Notes under the pieces: generated by a model
The model's database searches: none
The model's input: the letters and a program-made list of their open reading frames with translations, nothing else
What the model was told of the DNA's origin: nothing
In this document: piece by piece, positions 12,701-22,975 of the stretch
Numbering within the stretch: position 1 is the first letter of the stretch
Layout: the number at the start of each line of letters is the position of its first letter
Position numbers and translations under genes: made by a program
Source of the DNA: Mytilus trossulus
Lineage: Eukaryota; Mollusca; Bivalvia; Mytilida; Mytilidae
Reading direction: 5' to 3'
Assembly: GCF_036588685.1 (NCBI RefSeq)
Contig: NC_086384.1
Span: forward strand, 56,028,945 to 56,092,944
Length of the DNA: 64,000 bases

Positions 12701-15700
12701 TTGTGATAGTATAATCAAAATATATTAAACGAAAGTGTCTGGAAATATGTTCAAGAGATGAACACCTACACGGAAAGTATTGGGTCCGATAAATTTAACT
12801 GTCAATATGGTAATGCCATAAGGGAAATTTTAATTATTGATGTTACTACTAAAAGTATCAGCACTGCTATATTAAGACAGGTAGCCAGTTATACTTACAG
12901 GACATAAGCGATTTTAATTCATCTCGTCTTAAACTGCTCACAAGAACAGACTATTTGCCATTAAAGCAGTTTCTTTTTAGAATGCATATGTCCGAAGACA
13001 ACCTATGTCCCATTTGGGATTCAGGGGAGTCAGAAGATTTAGACCATTTTCTGCTCGGGTGTACATCTCTTGAACAAACCAGGTCTAAATTTTTCACCTT
13101 ATTTGCCTCTTTTAATAATAGAAATGCAAGTTTTCTGGAACTGTCGCCACGTGCACAAGTATTATTTTTACTTGGCGATATTGGTTATGCTTTTAACAAT
13201 GAATTGGTTCATTTTAAGATGTTTATGGAAGAATGTATCTCTTAGAATTATTTAGATTACGTCAAACTATGGTTGAACCAAAATAACCTTTGAGTTAACT
13301 TACTCGTATGTACTATTATATATTGATTGATCTTAGTTTTTATGCTTCATACATGCTGCATGGTAATATTTGTCTATGAGTGTTATATTTTAACATTCTA
13401 TAAATTGTCTTTTTTTTATTATGATCGCGTATTTTAGAAATCTCTATTTTGGTCTTATTAATGTGCCATGTATGTTATTGTTCCAAAGACATTCTATAAT
13501 GAAACCATTAACTATACTGTATATAATTGTAAATAATATAGTATAGACGCACCATCTCTTCTACCCTGATGACTGGTGCCCCCGATGTAAAGGGGTAGTT
13601 TTCTAAATAAAATATATATATTGACATGATTCATTTTAAATCGTGATCATACTGATGAAGATATCTGTTATCCGAAATATTAAAACATATTGTTCGTGTT
13701 ATTGCTATTTTTGATGATGTTGCGTGCTCTTTTAGACTTGTTTTATATATGTTTTCCAGTATTTGGACCGGTACGCGTACGATCCGGACCGTATGCGTAC
13801 TATCTCAAAATACTCATACATTCGGACCGTACGCATACGGTCTGACTAATATTAAAAGTTTGTCAAGTTTACTAGATTCAAATGTATATAACAGTTCAAC
13901 ATTACTTAACTCTCAAATTAATATAAGAAAGTTCGCTAAAATTGAAGATACCGGAAGTAAACATAATGTGTGAGGACAATTGTTTAAGAATATTTAGCAT
14001 TTTACAAAACACTGCAAATGCAAAGGAACATGCACGAAATGCAAACATGTAAATGTATAAAAAAAAATATATAACGTAACTTGTGGTAGGAGGTGGGCGA
14101 AAGTACCAAATATGATTCAGATAAACAATTAAACAACTATTTAATTTCAATTGTTCGTTTGTTCATTTTGTCCATCTAATTGTAATAATAACTATTTGTA
14201 AAACTAAAAAAACAAGATTGTGATGTTTGTTTAAATTTAACCCATATGGTCCAATAACATGTACGGTCAGCTCGTACTGGACCATACGCGTAAACTCATA
14301 CGGTCCGACCGTACGCGTATGGTTTGACCGTACGAGTATACGCATAGGTGACACTTGCTACAACAAGTAATGTTATATTTTTTACATTTAAAAATGAACA
14401 TGTTTGCAGTTTATGCATGTTCCTTTGCATTCGCATTTTTTTGTAAAGTTGCTGAAAATTCTAAAACAACTGTCCCCTCATATTATGTTCTTCAATTTCA
14501 GTGATCATAGTTCAATTAATTTATAACTGATCGACATGCTAAATACAAGAGATTAATAGAGCTGATAATAGCGTGATTTTTTTATATAGTTAGAATATAA
14601 AGTTTTTATTTCAATTACAATTGAACTTTTTTATGTTAATTTGAAAGCTAAAGTCATAAGAGACCTCAAATTAAAAAAAATAGTGCATATGTTTTTTATA
14701 ACTCAATGGTTAGTTTTCATTATAAAACTTTTGTACATATACTTTTTCTGAAGAAAGTTCTTTAATGTGCTCATATTAAGCTGAATTTACTTTATTTAAA
14801 TTGCTTCCTTCCAGATAGCAATTTCCCGACATATTTCCGTATGCAAAATGACCTCAGTGTGCCTCATCTCATAAAAATCCGGTGATCGCATTTCGCATGG
14901 ATATCCTTAAAATTACTATATTATTTATAATCTGATTGTACATGTTAAACACGTGCTCAATATCCATGCTTTTTTTTGTTTGTTGACAAACAGGTGACAA
15001 TCGTTAAAATTCGGCTTCAGAACACGAACTTTGATTACCTTCCATATTTTCACAGCAACATTAAACGATTGAGAAAAAAAATGACGAAAATACGCAATTT
15101 AAGCGAAAAAAATGATAATACCGTGCACAGAAGTCTAAGTTTATTATGTTTGTTGGTTCAAGAATTGGAATAACATTATTTTTCACCGGTCACTCGTTTA
15201 TTATGACTTTAAGTTATGTTGATCTGTAATATGCCTTTTTATCATATACTTAGACTAAATAGCATATGATTTTCAAAAAAAAAATTATAAAATAAATGCA
15301 TTTTTTAAAAGTTTCCGGAAGAAAACTGACCGTTCAGTATGAGTATTTTGAAAAAAGTACGCATACGGTCCAGTCCAAAAACTCATACGGTCTTGAACAT
15401 ATGCATATTACAAACGAGTCTAAACTGAAAACAACGTTTAAACCTATGATTGCGTTGGATAAAAACCGATATTTTTATACGTGTGCATAAAACAAAATAT
15501 ATTATGTTTTGACGTCTTAAATTTATCTATTGCCAAGGCTGGAATACCAGGTGATAACTTACTGATTGCACTTGAACCTGAAGCTGCTTCTATATACTGT
15601 CAATATCTTCCAACTGAAAAACTAAATGGTGCCGAAGAAGGATTCACAATGGCTGAAGTTGGAAAGAAATATATGATAGTTGACTTAGGAGGTGAATATT

Positions 15701-17344
15701 AATTATGTACTAAATCACTTGCCAAACAATTATCAATACCTGAAACTGAACGCTTTTCTTTTACGTTTTTAAGAAGTTTATATATGTTTGGAAAATATGA
15801 AATCTATAAACAGAGTTTAAAAAGACGATACTCACATGGGTTCTTGTTTCCAAATACCAAACTGTCTGACAGGTATTAGGACCTTGCAAGGTACGCACAT
15901 ACTAAATATAATCATCATGTAACTCAAAATAAGAGAGAAATTAAGAATACCAAAAATTTTAACTTTTTTTCAAGTAGTCACCAAATCATACAAATGAGGC
16001 CAAGGACAATGGACATTGTGCAGACGGAAACTTCATACCATAACGCATCTATATACAAAGTGTGAAAGATCTAGGTCTTCTACCTTTTAAAATATTAATC
16101 TTTTAAGAGGTTAGCTAACGTCGGATCACTATCCTTATGTGGAGCATTCTTCGACAAAAGTCGAAAGTACGAAAGTTCAGTAAACATTAGAGGACGACCA
16201 TTTAATATTCTTCGGATTTTTGCATATCCTACTAACCCTTCGGAAATGCTAGTCACGTAAAATATATATAAAAACATGAATCCTCATTCTTTCAGGGGGT
16301 ACCGCAGATATAACTGTTCACGAAAAACAAACAGATGGGAAATTAAAAGAGTTATGCAAAGCCACCGGTGATGCATGTGGTGGAACGTCCATCGATAACG
16401 AGTTTTTTCAGTTGCTGGTGAAAATTGTTGGAGCACCTCTAATGAATAGTTTGTCAAAGAACGATCCTTCAGCTTATTTAGATCTTTTCAGAGAGTTCGA
16501 AACTGTGAAAAGAACAATCATCCCAAACAAAACAGACAGGATGAACTTTACCGTTCCCTTTGTTGCATTTGATACTCTCTGTAAGAAAAGTTTTGGAGAA
16601 GATTTCCCAAGTACGGTTTCGTCCTGTTCACTAAGTGGTAAAATTTCACTTCGTGGTGACAAAATGCGGGCCGATATAGATGTCATGAAGGCTTTATTTT
16701 TAAAACCAATGGTTGACATTATAAGCCAAATAAGCATAGTAATCAAGCAATGTGAAAATGTCTCTATGTTGCTCCTCGTAGGAGGGTTTTCAGAATCAGA
16801 AATGCTTCAGCATGCTATACGAAAGGAATTCCCCGATAAACGAATTATTGTACCCGAAGATGCCGGGTTGTCTGTGTTAAAAGGAGCCGTTCTTTTTGGT
16901 CAAAATCCAGATTATATATCATCACGCGTATTGCGTTATACATATGGCTATAAGGTAAAATCAGAATTTAACCACAAGATACACGATAAAGCAAAATTAG
17001 TTATGATAGATGGACAAGAGTTGTGTGGATACATATTTAAAACTGTCAAAAAGATAAACGAGGACACTTCATCGGGAACAAAAGTTACGAAACCAATTAG
17101 CACTACAACAAAATTTCAAAGAAAACTACAAATACCTGTCTTTGCGTCTACCAAAGAAGATCCAATGTATACTGATGAATCTGGATGTACTTGCATTGGA
17201 ACTGTCGAAATAGAAATATCTCATCCATCCGAAGAGGATATTTATTTTGATGTTGAATTTAATTTCGGGAATACTGAATTCACAGTAACGGTGACAGAAA
17301 GAGATACTGGACACTCCGAAACCTCAAAGTTTGACTTTGTGTGA
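9486..17344 (+). CDS. HSPA12-like HSP70 protein, complete four-exon gene (copy A)
   Basis: A complete gene joined from 9486-9794, 11558-11776, 15538-15691 and 16296-17344 gives 576 codons plus stop; all introns are GT-AG and phases match (0, 0, 1). Motifs in order: ATP phosphate-1 loop AIDFGTTYSGYAF (about residues 11-23), WVLTVPAIWTDAAKQFM (in exon 2), AGIPGDNLLIALEPEAAS (start of exon 3), phosphate-2 loop DLGGGTAD (225-232, split by intron 3), and adenosine loop VGGFSES (389-395) followed by PEDAGLSVLKGAVLFG. These define an actin/HSP70-fold ATPase of the HSPA12A/B branch, which lacks the classical substrate-binding domain; the length is somewhat under that of vertebrate HSPA12. Members are cytosolic and stress or immunity linked in bivalves, but the client is unknown. 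The start has a good context (AAAATGG). Introns are full of repeats. A Penelope-like fragment begins about 80 bases after the stop. Confidence 0.92.
9795..11557 (+). repeat. HSPA12 intron 1: imperfect dimer of a ~500 bp mollusc-type repeat
   Basis: Two near-duplicate blocks run in tandem. The landmark GACTTATTT..AG..CTTACTTTGCTG, then GTTTATCTCTATCTATAATAAT, then AACCAAAAACAG.AAAATTTCCTTAAAA occurs at about 10105-10215 and 10630-10745. GCCAAAAACTGCATTTT through TAGATACCCCAATGATGATTGTGGCCAAGTTT occurs at about 10382-10508 and 10860-10980. The block ends with a CGACGGACGACGACGACGG run near 11040. No gene lies in the intron. Confidence 0.8.
10238..10264 (+). repeat. Poly-G tract of 27 bases
   Basis: Uninterrupted G run inside HSPA12 intron 1. 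It can form a quadruplex and its length is easily misassembled. It replaces the short CC between AGCAACC and the next repeat landmark when compared with the sister block at about 10757 (AGCAACCCAACAACAGG). Confidence 0.9.
11558..11776 (+). CDS. HSPA12 copy A exon 2
   Basis: 73 codons between TTGTAG| and GAAAAG|GTAAAT, phase 0 at both ends. Carries DITGKSVLAMDVFS, LKDHLMELL and WVLTVPAIWTDAAKQFM, typical of the HSPA12 ATPase lobe. Confidence 0.9.
12890..13620 (+). mobile_element. Non-LTR retrotransposon 3' remnant (ORF2 C-terminus and tail)
   Basis: The frame through 12955-13245 reads LTRTDYLPLKQFLFRMHM, then a Cys/His cluster CPIWDSGESEDLDHFLLGC, the usual C-terminal knuckle of LINE ORF2 (with a Trp in place of the second Cys). 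The stop is at 13243-13245. About 375 bases of 3' UTR follow, with GGGGTAGTTTTCTAAATAAA and a TATA-rich tail near 13600-13620. The RT itself is absent, so this is a 5'-truncated insertion in HSPA12 intron 2, in the gene's orientation. Confidence 0.6.
13760..14515. repeat. Inverted repeat with ACGCGTACGGTC motif clusters
   Basis: An arm of about 120 bp at about 13930-14050 (AAATTGAAGATACCGG.. to GCAAATGCAAAGGAACATGC) is complemented at about 14400-14515 (GCATGTTCCTTTGCATTCGC to CTTCAATTTCA). Clusters of ACGCGTACGGTCC-like palindromic motifs lie outside the left arm (13770-13850) and inside the right part (14255-14350). A MITE or fold-back transposon inserted in the intron is the simplest reading. 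Confidence 0.6.
15340..15410 (+). repeat. Solo copy of the ACGCATACGGTCC motif cluster
   Basis: TACGCATACGGTCCAGTCC and CTCATACGGTCTTGAAC repeat the motif seen at 13.8 and 14.3 kb. Confidence 0.5.
15538..15691 (+). CDS. HSPA12 copy A exon 3
   Basis: 154 bases between TTGCCAAG| and TTAGGAG|GTGAAT; starts in phase 0 and ends after base 1 of a codon. Encodes AGIPGDNLLIALEPEAASIY and the first half of the phosphate-2 loop, DLG. Exon 4 supplies the rest. Confidence 0.9.
16296..17344 (+). CDS. HSPA12 copy A exon 4 (last exon)
   Basis: 1049 bases after CATTCTTTCAG|, starting GGGGTACCGCAGATATAAC, so the junction encodes DLGGGTADIT. Holds CGGTSIDNEF, LFREFETVKR, LRGDK, VGGFSES and PEDAGLSVLKGAVLFG, ending at TGA 17342-17344. 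Exactly the same length as the paralogous exon at 30253-31301. Confidence 0.93.
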
Positions 17345-17421
17345 AGTGGGAACATGTATACTTTAACGATCGTTTTTTATAAAGATTTTTTTCTCATTTT
17401 GATTGTTTCGATTTTTATGTG

Positions 17422-18115
17422 TGTTATCGGAATTCCAATGGGGACTAACTATGCACCACTTATTGCGGACCTGTTTTTGTATTGCTATGAGTTGCAATTT
17501 ATGACAAAAATCAGCAAAGACCCATCAAAACAACATCTAATAAACAAATTTAATAATACTTTCAGATATTTGGATGACATTTTGGCTTTCAATAATGACG
17601 ACTTCAGTATGTATACTAAAGAAATTTATCCTGTTGAACTTACTTTAAATATTTGAAGCTAATACTAACAATGACCATTGCCCTTTCCTCGATCTTGATA
17701 ACTATATCACTAACGGAAAGCTTAATACTAAAATTTATAATAAAAGAGATGATTTTTCATTTCCTATCGTTAATTATCCATTTTTAGATGGTGACGTTCC
17801 CTTGTCACCATCTTAGGGTGTTTATATATCTCAACTTGTACGATTCGCTCGTGTATGTAACGATGTTTTAGATTTTAACGAGAGAAATTTATGTTTTACT
17901 GAAAAATTATTACACCAGGGTTTTCGATATCACAAACTAGTCAAAACATTTACTAAATTTTATCATCGGTATAAGGACATTATTCGTAAATATAGCTCAA
18001 CATACAGTCTTCTTACGTTTAGGTATTTCACATCCGATTTTTTATGGACATATTCTTTATAAAGCACTAAAAAGTCAGTATTCACCGCAGAAACTAATAA
18101 AACCTTTTCGCCTCT
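17422..18115 (+). mobile_element. Naiad-type Penelope-like element fragment 1 (RT C-terminal part)
   Basis: From IGIPMGTNYAPLIADLFLY through RYLDDILAFNND the translation matches the RT of the larger element at 38.6-39.96 kb almost residue for residue. After a frameshift near 17656 the match continues (DHCPFLDLD, GKLNTKIY, FPIVNYPFLDGDV) to about 18115, with a TAG at SPS*GVY (near 17814). It begins at the GIPMGTN motif, so it is 5'-truncated, and lies about 80 bases beyond the HSPA12 stop, probably inside that gene's 3' UTR. Confidence 0.85.
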
Positions 18116-18850
18116 CCTTAGAAGAGTATCCTAAAGTTTTTGTTTGATACCCTAATTATCTTCTAAATCGATTTATGGGATTATTATTGGGTTGAAAATT
18201 GAAACGCATAATCGAACAAAAATGCATGTTACTTTTACTTCACTATTGTTTAATTTTAGATTTGGATTCATTTGATCTGTCTCATTTCTTCAAACATAAT
18301 ATTGTTAATTTTCATTTTACAAGACATTTGCGATATATGTGATTATCATAGAAACAGTTAGTCAAACTGGTCCTTACTTAAACAGGTTATTTACCTTTTT
18401 ATTTGTCATGAGAATATCTACACTTTTCAAAATAATGAAAGGAGATGTTTGGTATTCTATATTGAAGCACTCGACCTTAAAAACAACAAAATAAGCAAAT
18501 AACACTCAGTGACATGCATAAATGGATATATAACTATATTTGTAAAAAGTTTTGTTATATTACTTTAAAAAGGGACGAAAGATACGGTACCAGAGGGACA
18601 GTCAAACTAAAAAATAGAAAATAAACTGACAACGACTGGCTAAAAATGAAAAAGACAAACAAACAACAGAACACATGACACAACATCGAAAGCTTAAGAA
18701 TAAGCAAAATAAAACTCACTAAAATTTAGGGGCGATCTCAGGTGCTCCGGAAGGGTAAGCAGATCCTGCTCCACATGTGACACGTGTTGCTTATGTTTTA
18801 ACAAATCCGATAAATAGTCTAAATTTGGAAGGTCACATTCATGATTGTAG
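18115..18850. other. Intergenic region between two Penelope-like fragments
   Basis: No gene seen. GGGACGAAAGATACGGTACCAGAGG near 18572 starts a stretch that looks like a common dispersed repeat, but no second copy is in the window. Confidence 0.3.
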
Positions 18851-20085
18851 TTACGACGTAAGGAACATATCCGATATCATTTGTAAAACGGTTATTCCAT
18901 AACGGGCAACCAATTCGTGATGGCGTCCGTAAAATTTACGAAGGGAAGATTTCAACTTCACCATTTGGAACTCTTGGTTTAATAGCTTTCTTGTGAGCAG
19001 CAATCCTGTATCAAGAAAATCATAATAGGAAATGCAAGCACGAGAATATAGTATCAATTGGGAGATATATACCCCGTATGCCGGTGCCGGAATGTTGCTA
19101 CTTAGAAATGGAAAGTTCACAATTGGAAAACTGAAAAAGATCTCTTTTGTCGTAAAGTTTTGTTTTCAATCGACCCTCATTGTCAATTTCTAGATGTAAG
19201 TCAAAATATGAGGCCGAATTAACTGTATCTGATGTATCCTTTAACTCTAGTTCGATGGGATAGATGCGTTCAACATCCTCACCTAATATTGAGTAATTTA
19301 GTAAAAGAATGTCATCTATATAGTGGAAAGTAGAGTTAAATGATTTATTCCTCTTCTTATCTTTCTTCCTAAGAAATTCCTGTATGGAGTCAGCCACATA
19401 ATGATAAAGAAACAAGTCGGCAAGAAGAGGGGCACAATTGGTTTCTACATTAGAAAATGCCTGTACCAAGTCAGGAATATGACAGTTGTTATCCATTCGT
19501 TTGATGTGTTTGGACTTTTGATTTTGGACTTTTGATTTTGGACTTTCCTTTTTGAATATCCTCGGAGTTCAGTATTTTTGTGTTTTTACTTTTTTTATGC
19601 AGTTTGTGTATCCAATACAGTGATGGAAGATCCAGTTCTTCATCTTCTGTTGAAATTCCAAAGGAACATAGAACAAAACTATGATTATCCAGGATTTCCT
19701 CTTTGGTAGGTGTCGTGAGGGTATATGTTGAGTTTCCTAGTGAATTGTCAATACCTTATTCGTTTATCAAGCAGTCAAGGTAATGAGTTTTACGCACAAA
19801 AACGATGTTGTTTGGGGCTTTATCTGCGGGGACAACAACATGTTTGTCGTGGACGTAGGACAAGTGTTTTGCAACATTTGGGTTTTTAAAGATTGACGTA
19901 GCATGGGCATCGATAGACCCATTCAGTTTCTTAATTCGGATTTATATCAACGACCTCACTGCCTTGATCAATTCGGAAAGAGTGTATACGTCTTAATTGT
20001 CGCGCTTAGCCCATTGTCTGGCATAATCCTCGGCTATCCATCACAATTTTAAAGTTGTATTTCCAATTGATGGATTTAGTGTATT
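18851..20085 (-). mobile_element. Second Penelope-like element family, truncated and interrupted RT
   Basis: Read on the minus strand from about 20085: YARQWAKRDN, TLSELIKAV, a PADKAPNNIVFVRKTHYLDC segment, LPSLYWIHKLHKK; then a foreign block at about 19450-19600; then ETNCAPLLADLFLY, HYIDDIL and IPAPAYGVYISQL, RACISYYDFLD and RKFYGRHHELV down to about 18851. This is a Penelope-like RT clearly different from the Naiad-type copies in the window. The palm region between KLHK and GxPMxTN is missing and is replaced by a dispersed repeat. No endonuclease domain or 5' end is present. In-frame stops and frame changes make it a dead copy. Confidence 0.8.
19440..19605 (+). repeat. Dispersed repeat (CATTCGTTTGATGTG family) inside the Penelope-like RT
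   Basis: ACCAAGTCAGGAATATGACA, GTTGTTATCCATTCGTTTGA, a short triplication of TGGACTTTTGATTT, and GGAGTTCAGTATTTTTGTG define the family. Other copies: about 49380-49440 (partial), 51055-51210 (plus) and 57330-57440 (minus). Confidence 0.7.
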
Positions 20086-20379
20086 CAGTATATCAAATCC
20101 TTATACGGAGAAAAATAGTAAAAACTAACTTACTTCTGGAAATCAATTGAATTTCAAAGAAGAAATACCTTAAACGCTTGCAAATGATTACACCTATGTT
20201 CCGGTAGAAAACATGTCAATGTTGCATAAATAAAAATCATGCTTTGAAACGTTGAACTTGATTATATCATGAGCTAGTTAAAAAAGTTTATAGTCATTTT
20301 GGTCTCTTGTGGACAGTTGTCTCATTGGCAATCATGGTTTGGCTTGCACAAAACCAGGTTCAACCAACCATTTTTTCCT

Positions 20380-20765
20380 TTAAAAATGTCCTGTACCAAG
20401 TCAGGAATATGGCCATTGTTATATTATAGCTCGTTTCTGTGTGTGTTACATTTTCACGTTGCGTCGTTTGTTTTTCTCTTATTTTTTTAGTGTAAATTCA
20501 CATTGCGATAAGACGTGTCACGGTACTTGTCTATCCCAAATTCATGTATTTGGTTTTGATGTTATATTTGTTATTCTCATGGGATTTTGTCTGATGCTTG
20601 GTCCGTTTTTGTGTGTGTTACATTGTAGTGTTGTGTCGTTGTTCTCCTCTTACATTTAATGCGTTTCTCTCAGTTTTAGTTTGTTACCCCGATTTTGTTT
20701 CTTGTCCACGGATTTATGACTTTTAAACAGCGGTATACTACTGTTGCCTTTATATACCACATCTT
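20380..20765 (+). repeat. Dispersed repeat (GTGTGTTACATT to ACTACTGTTGCCTTTAT family), copy 1
   Basis: Landmarks TGCGTTTCTCTCAGTTTTAG, TTTGTTACCCCGATTTTG and CAGCGGTATACTACTGTTGC. Inverted copy at 21165-21365; a short relic at 59068-59095. Open frames through here (20299-20659) are by-products of the repeat. Confidence 0.7.
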
Positions 20766-21164
20766 TTTTTTATATAGAACATAGAAGAACAATTTACCTT
20801 ACCTAGACATACTATAAACCTATCATATTATTATCCCACTAAAAGAAGTTGACAAACTTTGATTTTCCGGGGATTACAATGTTTTCGCATGGTAACAATC
20901 TGCTCAATGGTCCATTTGAGTGTGCTATTTATATAATACCGTATCACAGAAAACTCACAACTGATACATGAAAGGTCGTAAACTTTATAGGTTATACTGT
21001 ATTGGTTAACAACAGCTTTATCTGAAATATTATCAAATGGATCTGGACCAATTTCTGGCGATAGATTTTGGCAGCACATATTCTGGATATGCTGAAGACG
21101 TGATTTTTCATAAATTTATTTTTTTCTAATTTTTCTGAGTTAACATTTGAAGCATTTTTAAATA

Positions 21165-21365
21165 AAGGCAACAATAGTTTACCGCTGTTCAAAATTCACA
21201 AATCCATAGACAAATTTAAAAAAAAAAAATCAAAAAAAATCGGGGTAACAAACTCAAACTGAGGGAAACGCATTAAATATAAGAGGAGTCTCCCAGAACA
21301 CCGACACAACATTAAAATGTAACACACACAGAAACGGACTAAGCATTAGACAAAATCCTATGAGA
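21165..21365 (-). repeat. Dispersed repeat (ACTACTGTTGCC family), inverted copy 2
   Basis: Reverse complement of the 20.6 kb copy: AAAGGCAACAATAGTTTACC, GGGGTAACAAACTCAAACTG, AGGGAAACGCATTAAATATA. Lies inside the insertion that splits the fossil HSPA12 exon. Confidence 0.7.
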
Positions 21366-21370
21366 ATTAT

Positions 21371-21470
21371 AGATTATCGTTGATCATCTCAACGAGTTTG
21401 ATTTTCTCGCTTGAGCTGGAACAGCGAAAGTGAGAAAAGCAATCGAGTTGAGATGACCAATGATAATCTG
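21371..21470. repeat. Fold-back hairpin family 3
   Basis: AGATTATCGTTGATCATCTC near 21371 pairs imperfectly with GAGATGACCAATGATAATCT ending at 21469, around a CTCGCTTGAGCTGGAACAGC loop. Confidence 0.65.
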
Positions 21471-22110
21471 TTTATCGCTATTTTACCTATGACGACGTTG
21501 TCAATTTCAATGTCAATTTCGTTAGAAACGCCACGTGGTCTCCTTAGTTTCTAGCGATGATTTTTCCATCTCAAGCGAGAAGCATGATATAAAAATTATC
21601 ACAAAAAAGATCAAAGGAAAAATGCATAAAATAGCGATAATAACAAATATAACATCAAAACAAAATATATGAGTACCGTGACACGTTTTATAGTCATACT
21701 TTTGATATGAGTTAACTATTTGAAGTATCATTCTAATGCAATTTGTATGTAACAATTTTTTTCATTGGCTAAAAGTTGCCGTCAAATCCACAGTTGACCA
21801 GGCGTAACTAAGGAGGGACAACCATTTTGAAATGATTGAATCAACAAATGTTCGATTACTACTATATAATCGAAAATAAAACAACATCTACCTCGAATTC
21901 ACCGTTTTAATTTAATTTTATTCGAATTTGAAGCGCACAGGTAACGTAATAAACTCCAGTTTGTAAGTTTTCATTTGTATGACGTCACGTTTACCCATGA
22001 CGACTTTGCGCTGAAATCGTTCGTGAAGTTTCGCGGATTTTTTTATTTGTCAAATTTAGACATTTTTCCAAGTTTTATCGTACTATTTCTTTTTGTAATG
22101 CATTAGAATC

Positions 22111-22275
22111 GGAATAACAGTACTGTAGTTGAAGAGTTACCACCGTCAATTTTGATTTGACGGTCGCAAATCTCCGTTTTACTGTCTCCGCTACGCGTCG
22201 CCAGTAAAACTGCATTTGCGACCGTCAAATCTACAATTGACGGTGGCAACTCTTCAACTACAGTACTGTTATTCC
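22111..22275. repeat. Fold-back hairpin family 4
   Basis: Arms of about 74 bp (22111-22184 and 22202-22275) are almost perfectly complementary, starting GGAATAACAGTACTGTAGTT. The loop TCTCCGCTACGCGTCGC is GC-rich. The stem contains a nested inversion (CCACCGTCAATTTTGATTTG). It is the cleanest of the fold-backs. Confidence 0.8.
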
Positions 22276-22975
22276 TTAATTACAGTCAGCTAAGAGGTAT
22301 TTTTGAAAAATTAGTTCTGTTTTGTCATTTTTAAAATATGTTTGTGTGTGTGTTGCTTTGTTTGGATGTAATATACTGTACCTTGTTTTGTGGCTTACAT
22401 AGGATTTGCCTGTTACCCAATCCAAATCAATTTATTTGAATAAAATATTGATTAAATTAAACTAAAACGTTATTTTATGAATGATCCACTAACAATCCAA
22501 GCCAAACAAGCACGGAATTCATGTGAGAAATATCTGCTGAAAACACCAACAGTTTTCTTCTTGACAAGAACAAGAAGTTTGTTTTTTGGGGACTATGAAG
22601 CAGTATTCCGACTTTATGATGGAGGATGAGCATATCGAATACTACTGCTTTCATCGATTCAAAATGTAATACTAAGTAACATTTAACATGGTACTAAGGT
22701 AGAATAAATTGTCTATGATATTTAGATGGAATTTTTAGACCAATAGTTATGAAATGAATTCAAATACCGTAATTTCCAAATGCCCCCTTCAATCAAAGTA
22801 TACATTACTTACCAACATAAATTAAAAAACCGTGAAATAAACAAAACAAAACAAAATATTTTTTATCAAGCATTTCCATGGTTATGTCTTGGCGATGTTT
22901 TATTTCTAGTTTGCTCTAATTATTTTAACTATATATATTCAGCTATTTACAATCTATTACATCCTCGTGGCTTAT

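Larger units (their letters stand above)
11777..15537 (+). other. HSPA12 intron 2, repeat-rich
   Basis: Holds a non-LTR retroelement 3' remnant (about 12890-13620), an inverted structure flanked by ACGCGTACGGTCC-type motifs (about 13760-14515) and a solo copy of those motifs near 15350. The remainder shows no gene. Confidence 0.7.
21037..22680 (+). pseudogene. Fossil HSPA12 exon 1 split by a ~1.4 kb insertion
   Basis: 21037-21091 encodes a start and phosphate-1 loop (MDLDQFLAIDFGSTYSGYA), homologous to residues 1-21 of the complete gene. The match stops, then resumes at about 22473 with NDPLTIQAKQARN, LKTPTVFFL, a frameshift, and relics of the EYYCFHRFKM end (about 22640-22665). The 1.38 kb between the halves holds an inverted dispersed repeat, two fold-back hairpins (21371 and 22111) and an AATAAAATATTGATTAAATT tail typical of a retroelement 3' end. 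Stops and frame changes in the second half show that it is dead. It could be the lost first exon of the orphan last exon at 30253. Confidence 0.8.

Noticed and set aside
20299-20659. Two short hydrophobic open frames
   Set aside because: They fall in a dispersed repeat that has an inverted copy at 21.2 kb.
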